Position numbers and translations under genes: made by a program. Of a stretch of DNA of 64,000 bases, positions 34,201 through 43,654 are shown piece by piece. The DNA comes from Acetobacter fallax (GTDB taxonomy: Bacteria; Pseudomonadota; Alphaproteobacteria; Acetobacterales; Acetobacteraceae), in the NCBI RefSeq assembly GCF_011516735.1, contig NZ_WOSX01000007.1, positions 62,001 to 126,000 on the forward strand. Direction: 5' to 3'. A model generated the notes under the pieces. It made no database searches. It saw nothing but the letters and a program-made list of their open reading frames with translations, and was not told the origin of the DNA. Numbering within the stretch: position 1 is the first letter of the stretch; the number at the start of each line of letters is the position of its first letter.

Positions 34201-35250
34201 ATGAACCGCATTGGCATCCTTTTCGCATTATTGTCCGCGATCCTGTTTGGAGCCAGCACACCGTTCGCCAAGCTTCTCCTTGGCTCCGTCGATCCGTGGA
34301 TGATGGCCGGGCTGCTCTATCTCGGTTCCGGGATCGGTCTGGCGGCGGTGCATCTGTTGCGCTGGATGCGTGGACGCCCCGTTGCGGAAGCGCCGTTGCG
34401 GCGTGGGGACTTGCCCTGGTTGGCGTTGGTGATCCTGGCGGGTGGGATTGCCGGCCCATTGCTGTTGATGCTGGGGCTGGCGCGCACCGACGCGGCCAGC
34501 GCGTCGCTGTTGCTCAATCTCGAAGGGCTGGCGACGATGGGGATTGCCTGGATCGTATTCCGCGAGAACGTGGACCGGCGGCTTCTGCTGGGCGCCTTCG
34601 CCATTCTCTCGGGCGCCGCGTTATTATCATGGCAGGGGCATGCGATGCTTGACCAGGGCGCCCTGTTCATCGCAGCGGCCTGCCTGTGCTGGGGGATCGA
34701 CAACAACTTGACCGGCAAACTTTCTGCGGCCGATCCGATGCAGATCGCAATGCTCAAGGGGCTGGTCGCAGGGACGGTCAATCTTCTGCTGGCGTTCGGG
34801 AGGGGCGGTGTCCTGCCGACTGTCGGGGGACTCGGCGCCGCTGGAGCCGTGGGGTTCATGGGTTACGGGGTGAGCCTTGTCCTGTTCGTGCTGGCCCTGC
34901 GCCATCTCGGTGCCGCGCGCACGGGGGCCTATTTCTCGCTTGCGCCGTTCGTCGGCGCGCTGCTGGCGGTTGTGGTGCTCCACGATCCCTTGTCGCTGAG
35001 GTTGCTGATCGCCGGCGGCCTGATGGGTTTCGGGTTGTGGCTCCACCTGTCGGAGCGCCACGATCACGAGCATGCGCACGAGGCCATGGAACATGAGCAC
35101 CGGCATCGCCATGACGAACACCATCAGCATGCGCACGGGCCTGGCGATCCGACGGGCGAACCGCACACGCATCGGCACCGGCACATGCCGATGGTCCATC
35201 GGCATCCGCATTATCCCGACCTGCATCATCGGCACGGCCACGCTCACTGA
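34201..35250 (+). CDS. DMT (EamA-like) transporter with histidine-rich C-terminal tail
   Basis: The 349-residue product has about ten membrane helices in two EamA repeats (residues about 5-135 and 150-282). After the last helix a tail of about 65 residues is over one third His, in H-x-H runs, such as H-D-H-E-H-A-H and H-R-H-R-H-D-E-H-H. His tails in transporters usually bind Ni, Co or Zn, and the metal-gene neighbourhood supports that. The substrate is unknown; metal export or a metal-regulated metabolite exporter are both possible. Confidence 0.85.
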   Translation: MNRIGILFALLSAILFGASTPFAKLLLGSVDPWMMAGLLYLGSGIGLAAVHLLRWMRGRPVAEAPLRRGDLPWLALVILAGGIAGPLLLMLGLARTDAASASLLLNLEGLATMGIAWIVFRENVDRRLLLGAFAILSGAALLSWQGHAMLDQGALFIAAACLCWGIDNNLTGKLSAADPMQIAMLKGLVAGTVNLLLAFGRGGVLPTVGGLGAAGAVGFMGYGVSLVLFVLALRHLGAARTGAYFSLAPFVGALLAVVVLHDPLSLRLLIAGGLMGFGLWLHLSERHDHEHAHEAMEHEHRHRHDEHHQHAHGPGDPTGEPHTHRHRHMPMVHRHPHYPDLHHRHGHAH

Positions 35251-35411
35251 CGCGGTGCCAACGCCTCAATGATACGGCAGTCGGCGACGGTGCCATGGTG
35301 GCATTGCCCGATCATCGCGACCAGTTCCCGACGCAGGGCCTGCAAGTCACGCATCTTGCCGTCGATCTCCGCCAGATGCGTGCGGGCGATGACGTCGTTC
35401 TTCGCGACGTG
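35244..35411 (-). pseudogene. Truncated MerR-family regulator (C-terminal end only)
   Basis: Leftward, the frame reads V-A-K-N-D-V-I-A-R-T-H-L-A-E-I-D, then C-H-H-G-T-V-A-D-C-R-I-I-E-A-L and stop. This is the effector end of a MerR-type metal regulator, with its Cys/His cluster. The HTH part is missing and the upstream sequence does not continue the family. Its stop overlaps the 3' end of the DMT gene, so that transporter may once have had this divergent or convergent regulator. Confidence 0.7.
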
Positions 35412-35531
35412 CGGGGAACGCATCCGGGAATGCCCTTCTTGGCATTGAAAACAGTCGGGACAATGCCAACGTCGTCATGGTTCGTGCGGATCGCCATGCC
35501 GGGCCGCATCATTGCCTCATGGGAGGCCGTC

Positions 35532-35702
35532 ATGATGACAAACTGCATGCAGGGCATGGGATGGGGCATGGGCCTGTTCGGCCTGCTCACGCTGATCGTG
35601 CTCGTGCTCGCGATCGCGGCACTGGTCAAGTATCTGTGGTGCGCGGAGGGATGGAGGACGCGGATCGGCCGAGTCCCTTCCGCAGATCGGACATTCAAGT
35701 GA
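35532..35702 (+). CDS. Small Met-rich membrane protein
   Basis: The 56-residue product starts MMTNCMQGMGWGMGLFGLL, continues with one hydrophobic helix (residues about 14-34) and ends in a basic tail. GGGAGG lies 5 nt before the ATG. The Met/Cys/Gly-rich start resembles small copper-associated membrane peptides near Cus-type systems. Function is not known. Confidence 0.6.
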   Translation: MMTNCMQGMGWGMGLFGLLTLIVLVLAIAALVKYLWCAEGWRTRIGRVPSADRTFK

Positions 35703-35813
35703 GTTGCCCGGCCTCGCGTGGCGAGGGATGTCCCAGCCCAAACGACCGGCCCAAGAGCGCGGCATGACTTCCGCTCCGTGCATAAGAGATTGCCCCCTTT
35801 GCCTGTTTGCGAG

Positions 35814-36185
35814 ATGATGGCCGGTATGCGGTGGTGCTTTCTCCGACGTCTGGTATTCGTTATCGTTGGTCTTGCCTTTATGGGCGCGGCCACCGTGCAG
35901 GCTATGCCGCCGCAGAATGCCGAGCAGGCCACGAGCCTGGATGCGGCCATGCCATGCTGTGATGGGTCGGTCTCGATGCATCCCGCCGGAACGACCGCAC
36001 CGTTCAAGGGCATGACGCCGGAGTGCCTGAAAACCATGCAGTGCCTCGGCGTGCCTGATCGCCCAACGCAGGCCGCGGCGATCGGAAGCCCGGTCCGCTA
36101 CAGCATGATCGCCTATAGCCTTGCCGAACGTGTTCCTGTCGGCCGCTCGCCCGAGCCGCTTTCCTTCCCTCCCAGAACCGCCTGA
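35814..36185 (+). CDS. Secreted Cys-containing small protein upstream of Cus genes
   Basis: From the ATG at 35814 the product is about 123 residues with a basic N-terminus and hydrophobic signal helix (L-V-F-V-I-V-G-L-A-F-M), cleavage near T-V-Q-A. The mature part has A-M-P-C-C-D-G-S and T-P-E-C-L-K-T-M-Q-C-L, four Cys plus several Met and one His, suited to periplasmic copper or silver binding. The start is uncertain because the ribosome site is weak. It heads the run leading to the CusCBA-like genes. Confidence 0.6.
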   Translation: MMAGMRWCFLRRLVFVIVGLAFMGAATVQAMPPQNAEQATSLDAAMPCCDGSVSMHPAGTTAPFKGMTPECLKTMQCLGVPDRPTQAAAIGSPVRYSMIAYSLAERVPVGRSPEPLSFPPRTA

Positions 36186-36322
36186 TCCCACCGGCGCCGT
36201 GACGGCGTTGGTTTCCGCACGTCCTGCGTTCAGGAGCGCGCGTATTCGCGCGTCCTGACCGCAACCGGACGTCGATCAGCGCTCTATCCCCGGATTTCCG
36301 GGGCGGGAAGGATTCCATTATC

Positions 36323-36733
36323 ATGCGTACATATCTGATCGCGGGTGCGTTGGCGCTCGCCTCCTGCGTCGTCGTGACCGGTGCCTTTGTGTCACCGACA
36401 TTCGCGGCAGCGACGGATTATCGTTTCGAGGCTGCCGGCAAGCAGGCACATCTGAGCGGTGACAAGGCTGTCATGATCGTGCGGCTTGTGCATGTGCCCG
36501 ACGGCAAGCCGGTCATGGACGCCGTCATCTTCGAGAGCAAGGCCGACATGAGCCCCATGGGCATGGCGACGATGACCTCGCCCACGACCATCGAGCCGGC
36601 GTCAGGCGATGGGCTCTATCGTATCGACCTCGATGCCGGTGCTCCCGGCCCGTGGGCGATCACGCTCGCGGCCAAGGTGCAGGGTGAAACCGAGACGGTG
36701 CGCGGTTCCGTTGTTGTCACGCTGGAGAAATAG
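36323..36733 (+). CDS. FixH-family periplasmic protein
   Basis: The 136-residue product has a signal peptide (cleavage near T-F-A-A-A) and one beta-rich FixH/YtkA-like domain, with M-S-P-M-G-M-A-T-M Met-rich segment around residue 75 and G-P-W-A-I-T-L near the end. Such proteins accompany Cus/Czc systems and may bind Cu(I) or Ag(I) in the periplasm. It is followed at once by the outer membrane channel gene. Confidence 0.78.
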   Translation: MRTYLIAGALALASCVVVTGAFVSPTFAAATDYRFEAAGKQAHLSGDKAVMIVRLVHVPDGKPVMDAVIFESKADMSPMGMATMTSPTTIEPASGDGLYRIDLDAGAPGPWAITLAAKVQGETETVRGSVVVTLEK

Positions 36734-36734
36734 C

Positions 36735-37991
36735 ATGGCAACCCGGCGGAACCGTGACGCGGCGGGGCGCCTGCTCCTGGCTGCGGCTGCTCTTATCGTT
36801 TCATCCGGGGCTGCTCGTGCGGCTGAAGGGCCGCCGGGTGCCACCGTAGAGAGCCTGCTCGCGCTCGGCGAGCGCCTGAACCCCGCGGTGCGGGCCGCCG
36901 GACTCGATACGACCGCCGCTGCGGCCCAGGCGGAAGCGGCCGGTGCGCTGGACGATCCGGTGCTGACGGAGAATTACCAGAATTATCACTCCGGCGGCCT
37001 GTTCAGCATGAACTTCATCACGATCTCGCAAACTTTCCCGCTCGGGGGAAAGCGGGATCTGCGTCATCGTGCGGCGCTGTCCGAGGTGGACGCGGCGCGC
37101 GGCCGGGAGCGGGCCGCCCAGGACGAACTCGACGCGCAGATCAAAATTGCCTTCGCGCGCTATTACGCTTTTACCCGCGCGCTGGTGGTCAACCGGCAGA
37201 TCCAGACGCTCGCCCGCAAGATGCGGCAGGCGACCATGGTGCGCTACGGCCAGGGCGACGGTGCCCAATCGGGCGTGATCCAGGCCCAGGAGGAGGAGAC
37301 GAACACCGTCATCGAGGCGAGCCGGCTGGAGGCCGAGCGAGAGTCCGCCGCCGCCCAACTGAATGCGCTGCTGGCCCGCCCCCCGGGCGCCCCATTGGCC
37401 GAGCCCATGCGGCTACGTCCGATCCCAGCGGTTCTGCCGCGCGTGGAGAGCTTGCTCGACCGGGCGCGCAGCGGGAATGGCGCCGTCCATGCGAACAGCG
37501 CGGCAATCGACGAGGCGGAAAGCCGGAGACGGCTGGCCGAGCGGGCCTGGTATCCCGATGTGACGGTCGGCGGCGGCCCGGTCGTGCAGACCAATGCCCC
37601 GACGGGGTTCAGCGCCATGGTCTCGCTGAGCATCCCCGTGCAGTTCGGTGCCAAGCGCGCCGACGAAGACGCGCAGACCGCGCGCCTTGATGCCGCCGAG
37701 CGCCGTCGCGACGGAACGATGGCGACCATCCAGGCAGCCTTGGCCGAAGCCTTGGCCCGCCTCAAGGCGGCGCGCGATGTGGAGAGCCTCCTCCGTCGCC
37801 AGCGTATGCCGCAGGCGGACGCGCTCTCGCGGACGACGCTGGCCAGCTACAGCCAGGGGCATGGCGATCTCGCGGCAGCGATCGCGGCGGAACATCAGAT
37901 GCACGACACCGAGCTGGAGCTTCTCCGGACCGAGACCGACGAACAGACGGAACTGGCCACCATCGAGCGCCTGATCGGGGGTGATCTGTGA
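36735..37991 (+). CDS. cusC: Outer membrane efflux protein, CusC/TolC-like
   Basis: The 418-residue product is a TolC-family channel with a signal peptide (residues about 12-30, G-A-A-R-A). It has the N-L-x-S-Q-like segment I-T-I-S-Q-T-F-P-L-G-G-K-R near residue 97 and two long helical repeats. The start codon follows the upstream stop by 1 bp, with GGAG 8 nt before. It overlaps the adaptor gene by 4 bp. Confidence 0.88.
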   Translation: MATRRNRDAAGRLLLAAAALIVSSGAARAAEGPPGATVESLLALGERLNPAVRAAGLDTTAAAAQAEAAGALDDPVLTENYQNYHSGGLFSMNFITISQTFPLGGKRDLRHRAALSEVDAARGRERAAQDELDAQIKIAFARYYAFTRALVVNRQIQTLARKMRQATMVRYGQGDGAQSGVIQAQEEETNTVIEASRLEAERESAAAQLNALLARPPGAPLAEPMRLRPIPAVLPRVESLLDRARSGNGAVHANSAAIDEAESRRRLAERAWYPDVTVGGGPVVQTNAPTGFSAMVSLSIPVQFGAKRADEDAQTARLDAAERRRDGTMATIQAALAEALARLKAARDVESLLRRQRMPQADALSRTTLASYSQGHGDLAAAIAAEHQMHDTELELLRTETDEQTELATIERLIGGDL

Positions 37992-39364
37992 AGGTGCGTC
38001 TTCTGTCCCTGGTCCTGGCGTTGCTCCCGCTTTCGACCGCTACGCCAGGACCGGCGACGGCGACTGACCGAACGCCACTCTATTACCAGGATCCGGACGG
38101 CAAGCCCGCCTATTCCGCCAATCCGAAGAAGACGTCGGAGGGTCGGGATTATGTTCCGGTCTATGCTGACGGGTCACAGGGGTCTGGTGCCGCGTCCTCG
38201 CGATCCTCCGGTCCCTCGGCCCGGTCGGCGGATCGTGGCCGGGTGCTATTTTATCGCAATCCCATGGGGCTGCCCGACACTTCGCCGGTGCCGAAGAAAG
38301 ATGCCATGGGGATGGCGTACCTCCCTGTCTATGAGAACGAGATCCGGGATGCGGGAACGGTTTTTGTGCCGCCCGGTCGTTTGCAGATCCTCGGCGTGCG
38401 GACTTCCGTTGCCGCAGTGCAGCCGGTGCTGAACCGCAGCGTGCATGCCACCGGCATTGCCCAGTTCGATGAACGGCGCATCGCCTTGGTGACAAGCAGG
38501 GTCGGCGGCTGGGTCGAGCATCTCGATATCGCTGCCACAGGCGATCCTGTCTGGCGTGGCCAGGTCATGGCCGAAATCTACGCGCCGGATCTGGTTGCAT
38601 CCGAGCAGGAATATCTGATTGCCACCAGTTTGGACCCGGCTATGGCAACGGCCGCGCTGGAGCGCCTGCGCTCTCTTGGGGCGCCTGAGACCGAAATCGC
38701 GCGGCTGCGACGCACCCGGCATGCCGTGCGGCACATCCCGGTCGTTGCGCCGGCGGACGGGGTCGTGACCGAAAAGATGGCGGTGGAGGGCGCGCGCGTC
38801 GGGCCGGACCAACCGCTGTACCGGACGGCGGCGACCGCACCGATCTGGCTGATTGCCGAAGTGCAGGAGCAGGATCTGGGCGCGGTGCGGGTCGGTCAGC
38901 AGGCGCACGCCAGCCTTGTCGCCTTTCCCGGTCGTCGCTTCGACGGAACCGTCGATTTCCTCTATCCGAGCGTCTCCACCGAGACGCGAACCGGACGTAT
39001 CCGGATCGTGTTGCCGAATGCGGATAGTGTGCTGCGGGCAGGCATGTATGCCGATATCGCGATCGATGTCCCTGCGTCCATGGCGGGGCCGGTGCTGGTC
39101 GTGCCGTCCTCGTCGGTTATCGACAGCGGCACCCGTCAGGTTGTGCTGGTCGAAACGGGGGAGGGCCGTTTTGCACCCCGTTCGGTGCGCGTCGGCGCGC
39201 GTGGCAATGACGAGGCTCAGATCCTGGATGGCCTGAAGGCGGGGGAAAGCGTGGTGGTCGGCGCCAACTTTCTGATCGATTCCGAAAGTAATCTGCGCGC
39301 CGCCCTACAGGCCTTTACCGTGCCGGACAGCAAGCCTGCCCGGGCAGGGAGTGCCGGTCGATGA
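37988..39364 (+). CDS. cusB: RND periplasmic adaptor CusB-like with two metal-binding repeats
   Basis: The 458-residue adaptor has a signal peptide followed by two copies of a YHS-like heavy-metal-binding domain: residues about 30-60 (L-Y-Y-Q-D-P-D-G-K-P-A-Y ... Y-V-P-V-Y) and about 84-113 (F-Y-R-N-P-M-G-L-P-D ... Y-L-P-V-Y). The usual fusion-protein body follows: lipoyl, coiled-coil and beta-barrel parts, with V-V-A-P-A-D-G-V-V near residue 255. One such domain is common in this family, two are less so. It overlaps its neighbours by 4 bp. Confidence 0.9.
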   Translation: MKVRLLSLVLALLPLSTATPGPATATDRTPLYYQDPDGKPAYSANPKKTSEGRDYVPVYADGSQGSGAASSRSSGPSARSADRGRVLFYRNPMGLPDTSPVPKKDAMGMAYLPVYENEIRDAGTVFVPPGRLQILGVRTSVAAVQPVLNRSVHATGIAQFDERRIALVTSRVGGWVEHLDIAATGDPVWRGQVMAEIYAPDLVASEQEYLIATSLDPAMATAALERLRSLGAPETEIARLRRTRHAVRHIPVVAPADGVVTEKMAVEGARVGPDQPLYRTAATAPIWLIAEVQEQDLGAVRVGQQAHASLVAFPGRRFDGTVDFLYPSVSTETRTGRIRIVLPNADSVLRAGMYADIAIDVPASMAGPVLVVPSSSVIDSGTRQVVLVETGEGRFAPRSVRVGARGNDEAQILDGLKAGESVVVGANFLIDSESNLRAALQAFTVPDSKPARAGSAGR

Positions 39365-42300
39365 TTGCCAGAATCATTGCGGTGTCGGCGCGTAACCCGC
39401 TGCTGGTGATACTGGCAACGTTGTTCCTCGTGGGGGCTGGTGTCTGGGCGGTGATGAACACGCCGCTCGATGCCATTCCCGATCTCTCGGACACGCAGGT
39501 GATCGTCTATACCGACTATCCCGGCCAGGCGCCGCAGGTCGTCGAGGATCAGGTCACCTATCCCTTGACCACGGCGTTGCTGGCCGTGCCGCATTCGAAA
39601 GTGGTGCGCGGTTTTTCGACGTTCGGCACGTCGTTCGTCTACGTCGTCTTCGACGACGGTACCGATCTCTACTGGGCGCGTTCGCGCGTGCTGGAATATC
39701 TCAATTTCGCGCAGAAGCGCCTGCCCGCGGGTGTCACGCCGTCGCTGGGGCCGGATGCAACCGGTGTCGGCTGGGTCTACGAATATGTCGTCCAGGGTAA
39801 ACAGCGCACGCTGGCGGAATTGCGCAGCCTGCAGGATTGGGTGATCCGCTTTCAATTGACCAAGGCGTCCGGCGTCGCCGAGGTGGCCGCCATTGGCGGG
39901 TTCGAACGGCAATATCAGATCGTCGTCGATCCCCGGAAGCTCCAGGCCTACGGTATCCCGCTGTCGCGCGTGGGCGATGCGGTGCGGCAGGGCAATCAGG
40001 ATGTCGGCGGTCGCACCATCGAGCTGACCGAAACGGAATATATGGTGCGCGGTCGGGGCTATGTGCGCGATGTCCGCGATCTGGAGCGGATCGTGCTGAA
40101 GGTCGACGCCGTCGGAACGCCAGTCACGGTGGGAGACGTCGCGCGCGTCGAACTCGGCCCCGACGAGCGGCGCGGCATCGCGGAACTGGACGGTGTGGGA
40201 GAGGCGGTCGGCGGCATCGTCGTCAAGCGCGACGGAGCGGATGCCTTGACGACGATCCGGAGCGTCAGGCAGCGGATCGCCGAGCTGCTGCCTAGCCTGC
40301 CGCCGGGCGTTTCCATTGTGCCGGTCTATGATCGCTCGGCCCTGATCCTGCGTGCCATCGCCACGCTCCGGCACACGCTGATCGAGGAGAGTCTCATCGT
40401 CTCCTTCGTCTGCGTCGTCTTCCTGCTGCACGTCCGCAGTGCGCTGGTCGCGATCGTGACCCTGCCTGTCGGCGTCCTGTTCGCTTTCCTGGCCATGCAC
40501 ATGATCGGTGTCGGGTCGAACATCATGAGTCTGGGCGGCATCGCCATCGCGCTCGGGGCGATGGTGGATGCGGCGATCGTGATGATCGAAAATGCGCACA
40601 AGCACGTGGAGCGGCTGGCGCCCGGTGAAGCGCGTGGCCCGGCGCTGCTGGCGGCGGCGAACGAGGTCGGGCCGTCGCTGTTCTTCAGCCTGCTGATCAT
40701 CACCGTGTCCTTCCTGCCGGTGTTCGCCCTGGAGGGGCAGGAAGGACGATTGTTCAAGCCGCTCGCATACACAAAGACCTTTTCCATGGCGGGCGGCGCG
40801 CTGCTCGCGGTGACGCTGGTGCCGGTCCTGATGCTGGCCTTCGTGCGCGGCCGCATCCTTCCCGAAGCGCGTAATCCGATCAATCGCGTGCTGATCGCGC
40901 TCTATCGTCCCGTAATCCGCGTCGTGCTGCGGGGACCGGTCCTGCTCGTCCTCCTTGCGATCGGGATTGGCGCCGGTACGATCTATCCGGCGGCCCATCT
41001 GGGCAGCGAGTTCATGCCCGATCTGAACGAGGGGACATGGCTCTACATGCCGGTCACGCCGCCAGGTCTCTCGGTCACCAAGGCGGTCGAGCTGCTGCAG
41101 GGTCAGGACCGCATCATCAAGAGCTTTCCCGAGGTCCAGTCGGTGTTCGGCAAGGCCGGGCGCGCGGCGACGGCCACCGATCCGGCGCCCACGGAAATGT
41201 TCGAGACGGTGATCACTCTCAAGCCGCAAAGCGAATGGCCGGCCGGCATGACCCCGGACCAACTGAAGGCCGACATGAACCGGGCGCTTGACCTGCCGGG
41301 GGTGAGCAACGCGTGGACGCAGCCGATCCGCGCCCGCATCGACATGCTCGCCACGGGGATTCGTACCCCGGTGGGGGTGAAGGTGTTCGGGCCGGATCTG
41401 GGACAGCTCGCCAGAATTGCGGAACAGGTCGAGCAGGTCGTGCGCACCATTCCCGGAACCACCAGTGCGTTTGCCGAGCGCCTGGAGGGTGGCCACTATC
41501 TGGAGATTATACCCGACCGGAACGCGATCGCGCGCTATGGCCTGTCGGTCGACGATGTGATGCAGGTGGTGGCCACGGCGCTCGGCGGCCAGACGGTCAC
41601 GACGACCGTGGAAGGGCGCGAGCGTTACGGCGTGAGCGTCCGCTACCCGCGTGACCTGCGCGATGACCCGCAGGCGATCGCCGAACAGGTGCTGCTGCCG
41701 ACGCCGGGCGGGGCGATGATCCCGCTGGGGCAGGTGGCGGTGATCCGTCTCACCGGGGGACCGCCCTCGATCCGCACCGAGGATGCCCAGCTTGTCGCCT
41801 ATGTCTATGTGGACCTGAACGGACGCGATATCGGCGGCTACGTCAACGACGCGGCCCGCGCCGTGCGCGAGCGGGTTACGCTCCCGCAGGGATACCGCGT
41901 CGCGTGGAGCGGCCAGTTTGAATATATGCAGCACGCCATGGCGCGGCTGAAGCTGGTCGTGCCGGCAACGCTGGTTCTGATCTTCGTGCTGCTCTATCTC
42001 AATTTCGGACGGATCACGGAGACGCTGATCGTGCTGCTGTCGGTGCCGTTTGCGCTGGTCGGTGGGATCTGGCTGACCTGGTGGTTGGGCTACAATGTCA
42101 GTGTCGCTGTCGTGGTGGGGTTCATCGCCCTCGCGGGTGTCGCGTCCGAGACGGGCGTGATCATGCTGATCTATCTCGACAATGCCTTGGCAGACGTCAG
42201 CGGCAGGGCCCAGGCCGAAGGGCGCGCACTGACGCGCGCGGACTTGAGGGCTGCGATCATGCACGGCGCGGTGGAGCGCGTGCGGCCGAAAATGATGACG

Positions 42301-42480
42301 GTCACGGCGATCATGGCGGGCCTTGTGCCCATCCTGTGGAGCGCCGGCACCGGGTCCGAGGTCATGCGCCGGATCGCGGCCCCCATGGTGGGCGGCATGG
42401 TCTCGTCGACCGTGCTGACCCTGCTGGTTATTCCGGCGCTCTATGCTCTCGTGAAGGGATGGCTGCTGTCGCGTGGGTAA
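39361..42480 (+). CDS. cusA: Cu(I)/Ag(I)-type efflux RND transporter CusA
   Basis: This is the inner-membrane pump of the second tripartite system, 1039 residues. Helix 4 reads L-G-A-M-V-D-A-A-I-V-M-I-E-N-A-H-K near residues 398-415, the signature of the monovalent Cu/Ag subgroup, unlike the D-F-G-type pump at 21-24 kb. The N-terminus (P-L-D-A-I-P-D-L-S-D-T-Q-V) is also CusA-like. A 1173-residue antisense frame covers it and is rejected as a composition artefact. Confidence 0.95.
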   Translation: MIARIIAVSARNPLLVILATLFLVGAGVWAVMNTPLDAIPDLSDTQVIVYTDYPGQAPQVVEDQVTYPLTTALLAVPHSKVVRGFSTFGTSFVYVVFDDGTDLYWARSRVLEYLNFAQKRLPAGVTPSLGPDATGVGWVYEYVVQGKQRTLAELRSLQDWVIRFQLTKASGVAEVAAIGGFERQYQIVVDPRKLQAYGIPLSRVGDAVRQGNQDVGGRTIELTETEYMVRGRGYVRDVRDLERIVLKVDAVGTPVTVGDVARVELGPDERRGIAELDGVGEAVGGIVVKRDGADALTTIRSVRQRIAELLPSLPPGVSIVPVYDRSALILRAIATLRHTLIEESLIVSFVCVVFLLHVRSALVAIVTLPVGVLFAFLAMHMIGVGSNIMSLGGIAIALGAMVDAAIVMIENAHKHVERLAPGEARGPALLAAANEVGPSLFFSLLIITVSFLPVFALEGQEGRLFKPLAYTKTFSMAGGALLAVTLVPVLMLAFVRGRILPEARNPINRVLIALYRPVIRVVLRGPVLLVLLAIGIGAGTIYPAAHLGSEFMPDLNEGTWLYMPVTPPGLSVTKAVELLQGQDRIIKSFPEVQSVFGKAGRAATATDPAPTEMFETVITLKPQSEWPAGMTPDQLKADMNRALDLPGVSNAWTQPIRARIDMLATGIRTPVGVKVFGPDLGQLARIAEQVEQVVRTIPGTTSAFAERLEGGHYLEIIPDRNAIARYGLSVDDVMQVVATALGGQTVTTTVEGRERYGVSVRYPRDLRDDPQAIAEQVLLPTPGGAMIPLGQVAVIRLTGGPPSIRTEDAQLVAYVYVDLNGRDIGGYVNDAARAVRERVTLPQGYRVAWSGQFEYMQHAMARLKLVVPATLVLIFVLLYLNFGRITETLIVLLSVPFALVGGIWLTWWLGYNVSVAVVVGFIALAGVASETGVIMLIYLDNALADVSGRAQAEGRALTRADLRAAIMHGAVERVRPKMMTVTAIMAGLVPILWSAGTGSEVMRRIAAPMVGGMVSSTVLTLLVIPALYALVKGWLLSRG

Positions 42481-42571
42481 ACATGGCAGACGTGTCGGCA
42501 TATAATAGGGCATTATCTCCATGCCGTCTTCCGCCCTCATCCTGATCATAGAATGAAGACCTTCAAGTTTT

Positions 42572-43654
42572 CTACAAACGGACATCCTGTGTTGGCGACG
42601 CAAGCCAGGCCGCCAGTTGCCGGACCATGGATCTCGCGACACGGCCCGCCCCCAGCAGGGTGGCGCATGCGGGGCCGCACCAGGAGCCATAACCCAGCAG
42701 CCAGAGACGTGGCTCCCTGATGGCCTGCTGGCCGTCAACGCGGATCAGCCCGTCCGGCTCGATCACGTCGAGCGGCGCAAATGCACCAAGCGCGGGTCGG
42801 AAGCCGGTACACCAGATGATCGCGTCAATGGCCTCTTCCTGGCCATCGGGCCAGACGACGCCCGTAGCCGTCATCCGCACAAACGGGCGCACCGCGTGGA
42901 GCGCGCCTCGCTCCCTGGCGGCGCGCACGGGTGGTACCATGACGATATCGCCAAAGCCGCCAGTGGGCATGGCCGACGGGCCGCCGAGAACGCGAGCGGT
43001 CGCCCGCTCGAACAGGACTCGTCCGTCCACGTCATCGGGCAGGAAGACGGGATCATGCAGCGTGACCCATGTTGCCTGGGCGACAAGCGACAGTTCCGCC
43101 ATAATCTGCGCACCGGAGTTGCCCCCGCCCAGCACGAGCACACGGCGACCGGCAAAGGGTACCGCGTTGTGGTAATGGGAGGAGTGGATTTGCGCTCCCG
43201 CAAACAACCCTTGGCCCGGATAATCGGGGATGAAGGGCGCAGACCATGTGCCGGTGGCGCCGATGACCGCGCGGCTTAGGAAATCACCCACGCTGGTGCT
43301 GACATTCAGGAATTTCTGGTCAGTGCGTTCCACACGTCCGACCATTACGGGGCGGTGGATCGGCGGCGCATAGCGCGCTTCGTAGCGGTGCAGATAGTCA
43401 AGCACCTCGTCGCGGGTGGGGTAGCTGCCATCCGGCGTGTCGGGCATCGGCCAGCCGGGGAGAGAACTGTAGGACGCGGGCGAGAACAGATGCAGGGAGT
43501 CCCAGCCATGCACCCATGCACCACCTGCCTGGGTCCCGTTATCGAGAATGACGTAACGCAGTCCGGTCCGTCGTAGAAAATACGACGCGGCGAGGGCCGC
43601 CTGACCGCCCCCCACGATCACGACATCGAACTGCTCGCCCATTGCCCGGCTCAC
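42572..43654 (-). CDS. arsO: ArsO-like FAD/NAD(P)-binding monooxygenase
   Basis: The 360-residue product has an N-terminal FAD fingerprint ([11 protein letters not shown] near residue 12), a second nucleotide-binding fingerprint ([11 protein letters not shown] near 176) and A-T-G-T-W in between, typical of flavin monooxygenase-like proteins. As last gene of an ars operon it matches ArsO, a flavoprotein linked to arsenic resistance whose exact substrate is still debated. It overlaps arsH by 4 bp. Confidence 0.85.
   Translation of the reverse strand: MSRAMGEQFDVVIVGGGQAALAASYFLRRTGLRYVILDNGTQAGGAWVHGWDSLHLFSPASYSSLPGWPMPDTPDGSYPTRDEVLDYLHRYEARYAPPIHRPVMVGRVERTDQKFLNVSTSVGDFLSRAVIGATGTWSAPFIPDYPGQGLFAGAQIHSSHYHNAVPFAGRRVLVLGGGNSGAQIMAELSLVAQATWVTLHDPVFLPDDVDGRVLFERATARVLGGPSAMPTGGFGDIVMVPPVRAARERGALHAVRPFVRMTATGVVWPDGQEEAIDAIIWCTGFRPALGAFAPLDVIEPDGLIRVDGQQAIREPRLWLLGYGSWCGPACATLLGAGRVARSMVRQLAAWLASPTQDVRL

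Noticed and set aside
39217-42738. Leftward open frame of 1173 codons over cusA
   Set aside because: It lies fully antisense to a clear CusA gene, is dominated by His, Arg, Asp and Gln, and has no family resemblance. It is a by-product of high-GC codon use.
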